Positions 23,256 through 26,986 of a stretch of 26,986 nucleotides of DNA are shown here, piece after piece. The position numbers and the translations under genes were made by a program. Each line of letters opens with the position of its first letter. Positions within the stretch are counted from its first letter, which is position 1. The DNA comes from Actinomycetes bacterium (GTDB lineage Bacteria > Actinomycetota > Acidimicrobiia > Acidimicrobiales > JAJYPT01), in assembly GCA_021795135.1 (NCBI GenBank), contig JAJYPT010000008.1, forward strand, positions 1 through 26,986, written 5' to 3'. A model generated the notes under the pieces. The model worked only from the letters and a program-made list of their open reading frames with translations. It was not told where the DNA came from and made no database searches.

Positions 23256-23702
23256 TTAATTTGCAATTAGCAACATTAATTTTGTAAATTGGTCTTTTTC
23301 TGGACCTAAATAACTAAAAAAAGCTTTATCAATTTCTTCTACTACTTTGACTGCTTTATTAGCTAGATCAATCCCTGTGGGAGTTGGATTCAATATCAGA
23401 GTCCGACCATCTGTTTTACTTGGTTTTCTAGTCAGTAGTTGTTTTTTTTCTAACGAACGAAGAACTTGGGAAGTCATCATAGGATCGGTCTTGGCATAGG
23501 TAGCTAATTGTTTTTGGTTGAATTCTATATTTCCCAATTCCCAAACAATACAAGCAAGCAGTACAAATTGTACGTGGGTCAAATTCAACTTTGCTAAAGC
23601 TCTTTTTTGCTGAGTTTGCCATTTATTGCTAATTTGCCACAATAAAAATCCTGGGCTTTGTTGAGGGCTTTGGTATTGAGTTTTTAATTTTGGTTGGGCC
23701 AT
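23256..23702 (-). CDS. MarR-family transcriptional regulator
   Basis: A 148-residue winged helix-turn-helix protein. FLLWQISNKWQTQQKRAL forms the dimer helix, FNQKQLATYAKTDPMMTSQVLRSLEKKQLL the DNA-reading region and SKTDGRTLILNPTPTGIDLA the wing and following helix. The family usually represses its own operon and is released by small ligands. Its start lies 19 bases inside the EVE-domain gene, so the two form one unit. It lies directly upstream of bioF on the same strand, next to the large inverted repeat. Regulation of bioF by this protein is possible but unproven. Confidence 0.9.
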   Translation of the reverse strand: MAQPKLKTQYQSPQQSPGFLLWQISNKWQTQQKRALAKLNLTHVQFVLLACIVWELGNIEFNQKQLATYAKTDPMMTSQVLRSLEKKQLLTRKPSKTDGRTLILNPTPTGIDLANKAVKVVEEIDKAFFSYLGPEKDQFTKLMLLIAN

Positions 23703-24193
23703 TTTGTATCCATTGATTTTGCAATTGTTGCAAAATCTTGGGATGAAATTTGTAAAAGACCAAAACGAAAGCTATATCCCCACCTTGTTTTGTTTTTAAT
23801 AAAATTTAGTTCTTCAATAAGAGGCTTTATGTGTACTTGTTGGGCTTTAAAATATAAAACATTCCTACGAAATGGTTTAAAATTGCCTTCATCTACTTGA
23901 TAAATCTCATTATCTGTAATTTGGCCAATTGCACTAAATACTTGGAGCGGGTCTTTGGAGTTTAAAGTTGGTCTTGGACTGTAATAAATTATAAGATCTG
24001 ATTGCTTCATTTTCGACAATCCATTTTGTTTTCCGTGCCCGATTTGAGCAATTCCTAAATCTTTACCTCTCATAACGTGGTCCCAAGAAGCAACCCCAAT
24101 CCAATAGTTAGATTTTTTAAAAGACAAAGGAAAGTAGTTGTCAAAATTTTGAGGCAGTTGGTCATTGAGTTTAGATTTAGGTGAAGCGCTCAT
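23684..24193 (-). CDS. EVE-domain protein
   Basis: A 169-residue protein with an EVE (PUA-like) domain: YWIGVASWDHVMRGKDLGIAQ, GHGKQNGLSKMKQSDLIIYYSPR, then the FSAIGQI strand and KNKTRWGYSFRFGLLQI near the end. EVE domains read modified bases in DNA or RNA; a small relative group is found beside MarR-type regulators. The first 25 residues are a polar extension. The ATG has no Shine-Dalgarno but a promoter ends eight bases before it, so the mRNA is probably leaderless. It overlaps the marR start by 19 bases. Confidence 0.88.
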   Translation of the reverse strand: MSASPKSKLNDQLPQNFDNYFPLSFKKSNYWIGVASWDHVMRGKDLGIAQIGHGKQNGLSKMKQSDLIIYYSPRPTLNSKDPLQVFSAIGQITDNEIYQVDEGNFKPFRRNVLYFKAQQVHIKPLIEELNFIKNKTRWGYSFRFGLLQISSQDFATIAKSMDTKWPNQN

Positions 24194-24201
24194 TATTTAA
24201 T

Positions 24202-24230
24202 ATAATAAGTGTGCTTACTAATTAATTCAA
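24202..24230 (-). promoter_or_regulatory. Promoter of the EVE-marR unit
   Basis: On the minus strand TTGAAT (24230-24225) is followed after 17 bases by TATTAT (24207-24202), and the ATG of the EVE gene begins eight bases later. The spacer contains TAAG-CACA-CTTA, a small palindrome that could be the MarR autoregulatory site. The -35 box overlaps the bioA stop codon, so bioA and EVE-marR are separable transcription units. Confidence 0.6.
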
Positions 24231-25543
24231 ATCTTTTTCAATACTTGTTCTATGGATTTGTCTATTGTTGCGATGACTAAATCTATTTCTTGTTCTGAAA
24301 TATCTAAAGGCAACACTAAAGGAATAACGTTACCTAAAGGACGCAGTAATACTCCCAAGTTAGTACTAGTGGCACAAATTTGTTTAGCAAAAATATAACT
24401 AGAATTATTGTGATTGACTTCGATGCCTCCCATGAGGCCTAAGAAGCGAATGTCTGAAATACAGGGATGTTTTTTAGCTAAAATTTGTAATTTGTTCAAT
24501 AAATAACTAGATTGTTGCTTTACATTTTCTAACACATTGCTTTGATCAATAAGATCTAGGTGCCTCAAAGCAACAGCAGCAGCTAAAGCATTTCCACCAT
24601 ATGAATGACCATGGGTCAAAGTACGCATAGATGGCTCATTGGTATCTAAAAATGAATCAAATACCTCTTGAGATACAACAGTTGCCGACATAGCAAGATA
24701 TCCTCCGGTAATGCCCTTGCCCAAGCATAAAATATCTGGCTCTATGCCAGCTTGTTCACAGGCAAATAATGTTCCAGTCCTGCCAAAGCCAGTTGCTACT
24801 TCATCTACAACCAATAACACATTTTCTTTTTTACATACTTGATACAGATCAAAAAGTCCTTTTGGATCCGACATTAACATTCCCGAAGCTGCTTGGATCA
24901 TTGGCTCAACCACAACAGCAACAAGTTGAGAACTTTTTTGTTTTACTAAAGAAATAACTGATTCTAAATAAGGATCTTTTGAATACGAAGAGGCTCTAAG
25001 TACCCCAAATCGCAAAGGATTAAAAATTTCTGTTCCAAATCCACCTGCCCCTAAAGACAAAGATCCAATAGTATCTCCATGGTAAGCCTCATCTAGGCAT
25101 ACAAAGTCTACTTTTTTATCAATACCTTTATTTATCCAATACTGGAAAGCAATCTTTAGTCCTTGTTCTACAGCAGCAGCACCATCTGAAGCATAGAGAA
25201 AATGAGGAGATTTTACTGGTACTTTTTTAGCCAGGGCTTCGCTTAGAGCAATTGTTGTTGTATTGGAATTTCCCAGCATTGTAGAATGGGCGATTTTTTT
25301 TAACTGATCAATAATTGCTTGGTCTAATTCGGGAATTTGATGGCCAAAAGTACTAACCCATAAAGAGCTTATGGCATCAAAATATTGTTTGCCATCTACA
25401 TCTTTTAGAAAATGACCTTTTCCAGAATCAACCACGACTGGTTCCCATGATGAAAAAGTAGCCATTTGGCTAAATCCATGCCAGAGCACTTTTTCATCTC
25501 TTTGGATCCAAGATGTTGTATTTTGTTTATATTGTTTTTCCAT
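24227..25543 (-). CDS. bioA: Adenosylmethionine-8-amino-7-oxononanoate aminotransferase
   Basis: A PLP aminotransferase that makes 7,8-diaminopelargonic acid, using S-adenosylmethionine as amino donor in most family members. It has 438 residues. Motifs are WHGFSQM at the N-terminus (BioA usually WHPFTQM), SDGAAAVEQGLK, the AYHGDTIGSLSLG stretch, DEVATGFGRTG with the PLP aspartate D247, and LGKGITGG with the Schiff-base lysine K276. The RPLGNVIPL segment carries the carboxylate-binding arginine. It is the first gene of the minus-strand biotin group. Its ATG lies 27 bases from the divergent dehydratase gene, so the two must share a promoter region. Confidence 0.93.
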   Translation of the reverse strand: MEKQYKQNTTSWIQRDEKVLWHGFSQMATFSSWEPVVVDSGKGHFLKDVDGKQYFDAISSLWVSTFGHQIPELDQAIIDQLKKIAHSTMLGNSNTTTIALSEALAKKVPVKSPHFLYASDGAAAVEQGLKIAFQYWINKGIDKKVDFVCLDEAYHGDTIGSLSLGAGGFGTEIFNPLRFGVLRASSYSKDPYLESVISLVKQKSSQLVAVVVEPMIQAASGMLMSDPKGLFDLYQVCKKENVLLVVDEVATGFGRTGTLFACEQAGIEPDILCLGKGITGGYLAMSATVVSQEVFDSFLDTNEPSMRTLTHGHSYGGNALAAAVALRHLDLIDQSNVLENVKQQSSYLLNKLQILAKKHPCISDIRFLGLMGGIEVNHNNSSYIFAKQICATSTNLGVLLRPLGNVIPLVLPLDISEQEIDLVIATIDKSIEQVLKKI

Positions 25544-25570
25544 TTTTATTTCTTTGCAATAAGGTGGACT

Positions 25571-25852
25571 ATGGCAGTTTTAGACGAAGAATCAATCAAT
25601 AGATACCTAGGCGAGATCAATTGGGACAAAAAGGGCAATTCATTGGTAAAAGTTGTCACTTTAGACGATTTTGACCAAGCAATTGAGCTAGTAAATAAAG
25701 TTGCACAATTAGCACAGTTAGCTAATCACCATCCTGATATTGATATTCGTTGGAATAAAGTTATTTTTGACTTATCTAGCCATTCAGAAGGAGGAATCAC
25801 TCTAAAAGATATAGATTTAGCCAAACAAATAGATCGAATTACTCTTGATTAG
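25571..25852 (+). CDS. Pterin-4a-carbinolamine dehydratase
   Basis: A 93-residue member of the PCD/DCoH family, which dehydrates 4a-hydroxytetrahydrobiopterin and regenerates the pterin cofactor. The catalytic histidines are present: H53 and H54 in NHHPDIDIRW and H71 in SSHSEGGIT. The ATG at 25571 follows AAGGTGG by three bases and gives the normal length; an upstream in-frame ATG at 25466 lies inside bioA and is rejected. No aromatic amino acid hydroxylase is present in the window, so the pterin partner is unknown; in many bacteria the protein serves molybdopterin or other roles. The last eight bases overlap the next gene. Confidence 0.9.
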   Translation: MAVLDEESINRYLGEINWDKKGNSLVKVVTLDDFDQAIELVNKVAQLAQLANHHPDIDIRWNKVIFDLSSHSEGGITLKDIDLAKQIDRITLD

Positions 25853-26819
25853 ATTCAAAAGAAAAAGATTTAGTTACATTTCTCCTAAATTATTAGATGA
25901 GAAATCTCATATTTTAGTAGATGGACCTCCTTATCCAAAAAGTGAACTAGTGCTTTCGCATTGGCCCCAGTCTTCAACACCTGTGGATTTAAAATGTGAC
26001 CTATCTACAGAAATTGCATTTAAATGGGTACAAAATCAATCTCCGTCGGTGAGAACTAAAAATGTAAGCAATGATCATTTTGATGAAGATGGGCTTATAG
26101 CTGCATTTGTATTGATAAGTCCTAATTTGGCTGATAGACATAAAGACCTTTTGATAGATATAGCATCAGCTGGAGATTTTAGAACTTACCAAGATCCAAC
26201 TGCGGCTAAAATTTGTCTCAGTCTGGGTGCTTTTTCTTGTCTAGAGACTTCTCCTTGGTCAAAAGAACTCAAGGTTTTAGATTATTTTTCACAAGTTAAT
26301 TATCTCTATGTAAATCTTTTAGATCTGTTGCCTTCTTTATTGGAAGATATTCAAAAGTACGGTTCTTTTTGGCAAGAAGAATATCACCAGATTCAAATTG
26401 GGAAAAAGAAGGTTTTTTCTCAAAAAGTAATAATAGAAGAAATACCTCAAATAGATCTTGGCATTGTAGATGTAAAAGAGACATTTGCAGAGAAAAAATG
26501 GTTAAGTTCAGTAGGTAGAACGATGGCTACTTATAGTTTTACAAACTCAAGTAGGATTTTAGTTTTGCAAAGTCCTTTTTATGAACTTATATTTCGATAT
26601 GAATCTTGGGTGGAATTTGTATCTAGGCCAATTGCAAAAAGAATAGATTTGACGAGCTTAGAACAAAGGTTGAATCAAATGGATCCAGCAGCACAGTGGT
26701 ATTTTAATGGCATAGATGCAACTATTTCTAAATTGTCCAACAACAACCCCAGTTGTTTAAATCCGACTCAGCTCAAACAAACAATAGTTAATTTTTTGAC
26801 TATGTCAGATAGAAATTAA
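25845..26819 (+). CDS. DUF6687-like protein of unknown function
   Basis: A 324-residue protein that resembles the actinobacterial DUF6687 family as I remember it: HILVDGPPY, LVLSHWPQSSTPVDLKCDLS, then NDHFDEDGLIAAFVLISP with conserved histidine and acidic residues, and DIASAGDFRTYQD. The HFDEDG motif looks like a metal or phosphate site, but no activity is known to me. It starts at TTG overlapping the dehydratase stop by eight bases and has no ribosome site of its own, so it is translationally coupled. No membrane segment or signal peptide is visible. A strong terminator follows directly. Confidence 0.8.
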   Translation: MIRFKRKRFSYISPKLLDEKSHILVDGPPYPKSELVLSHWPQSSTPVDLKCDLSTEIAFKWVQNQSPSVRTKNVSNDHFDEDGLIAAFVLISPNLADRHKDLLIDIASAGDFRTYQDPTAAKICLSLGAFSCLETSPWSKELKVLDYFSQVNYLYVNLLDLLPSLLEDIQKYGSFWQEEYHQIQIGKKKVFSQKVIIEEIPQIDLGIVDVKETFAEKKWLSSVGRTMATYSFTNSSRILVLQSPFYELIFRYESWVEFVSRPIAKRIDLTSLEQRLNQMDPAAQWYFNGIDATISKLSNNNPSCLNPTQLKQTIVNFLTMSDRN

Positions 26820-26820
26820 A

Positions 26821-26870
26821 AATAATAAAAACGAGCCTTAGCGAATTTAGCTAAGGCTCGTTTTATTATT
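26821..26870. terminator. Strong bidirectional terminator
   Basis: AAAACGAGCCTTAGC and GCTAAGGCTCGTTTT form a perfect 15-bp stem around the loop GAATTTA, extended by AATAAT/ATTATT after a one-base bulge. The A run on the left and the T run on the right let it work in both directions, for the DUF6687-like gene (+) and the gene ending at 26883 (-). Confidence 0.92.
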
Positions 26871-26882
26871 AGTGCTTATAAA

Positions 26883-26986
26883 TTAGCTAACAAGTTTCAA
26901 AGAAGTTTTTGAAGCATTGTCAAAGCTATCGTCTATGGCCACTACGGGAAGTTTTTTCCTATCTAGAAAAGATGCAGCTACAGATG
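26883..26986 (-). CDS. 3' end of an unidentified gene cut by the window
   Basis: The minus strand is open from the window edge for 33 codons down to a TAA at 26885-26883. The visible C-terminus contains FLDRKKLPVVAIDDSFDNA and ends TSLKLVS. The position 12 bases from the strong terminator and the protein-like composition support a real gene. The family cannot be named from this fragment. Confidence 0.55.
   Translation of the reverse strand, partial: SVAASFLDRKKLPVVAIDDSFDNASKTSLKLVS

Noticed and set aside
1..26986. tRNA, rRNA, CRISPR arrays, insertion sequences or attachment sites
   Set aside because: None was seen; the repeats present are hairpins and operator-like palindromes, and no transposase or integrase gene is present.

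Overview
The window is strongly AT-rich, gene-dense DNA, probably from a low-GC actinobacterium with Acidimicrobiia-like gene content. The organism call is inference. It rests on a fused two-half ABC exporter of the Rv0194 type, a DUF6687-like gene, a hydrogenase-4-like operon with the subunit composition I recall for M. tuberculosis Rv0082-Rv0087, frequent TTG starts, and several genes with a promoter -10 box right at the start codon and no Shine-Dalgarno (leaderless).

Layout. 1-3150: 3' part of gpsA (+), a Sco1-type copper/thiol protein (-), then a promoter with palindromes, a possible 55-residue membrane peptide, rnhB and a small membrane protein (+). 3481-12485: a fluoride-responsive island. 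A first fluoride (crcB-type) riboswitch at 3481-3532 precedes fluC1-DUF190-fluC2 (+). A second at 12400-12444 (-) sits directly on the start of a six-gene minus-strand operon for a complex I/hydrogenase-4-like membrane complex. The two operons run tail to tail and share one terminator hairpin at 4945-4976.

12953-17142: a 1250-residue fused ABC exporter, a small unknown gene and a perfect 20-bp hairpin. 17172-20746: an N-terminally truncated zinc alcohol dehydrogenase (pseudogene), an SDR oxidoreductase and an ABC-2 exporter pair. 20748-25543: a MazF-like toxin/antitoxin pair and a biotin gene group (bioA, bioF, bioD) with an EVE-domain/MarR pair inserted between bioA and bioF, and a large operator-like inverted repeat before bioF. 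25571-26986: a pterin carbinolamine dehydratase, a DUF6687-like protein, a bidirectional terminator and the 3' end of an unidentified minus-strand gene.

Main discovery candidate. The hydrogenase-4-like operon appears to be under translational control by a fluoride riboswitch. The 3' strand of the aptamer can pair instead with the Shine-Dalgarno of the first gene (8 bp, perfect), so fluoride binding should free the ribosome site at a TTG start. The large subunit of this complex has lost all four Ni-ligand cysteines (S201, S204, T489, G492 stand in their places) and ends right after the last motif, whereas the small subunit and ferredoxin domain keep all twelve Fe-S cysteines. It is therefore an energy-converting hydrogenase-related (Ehr-type) complex and not a hydrogenase, and it looks fluoride-inducible next to the fluoride channels. 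Its role under fluoride stress (for example proton or sodium translocation tied to electron flow) is inference.
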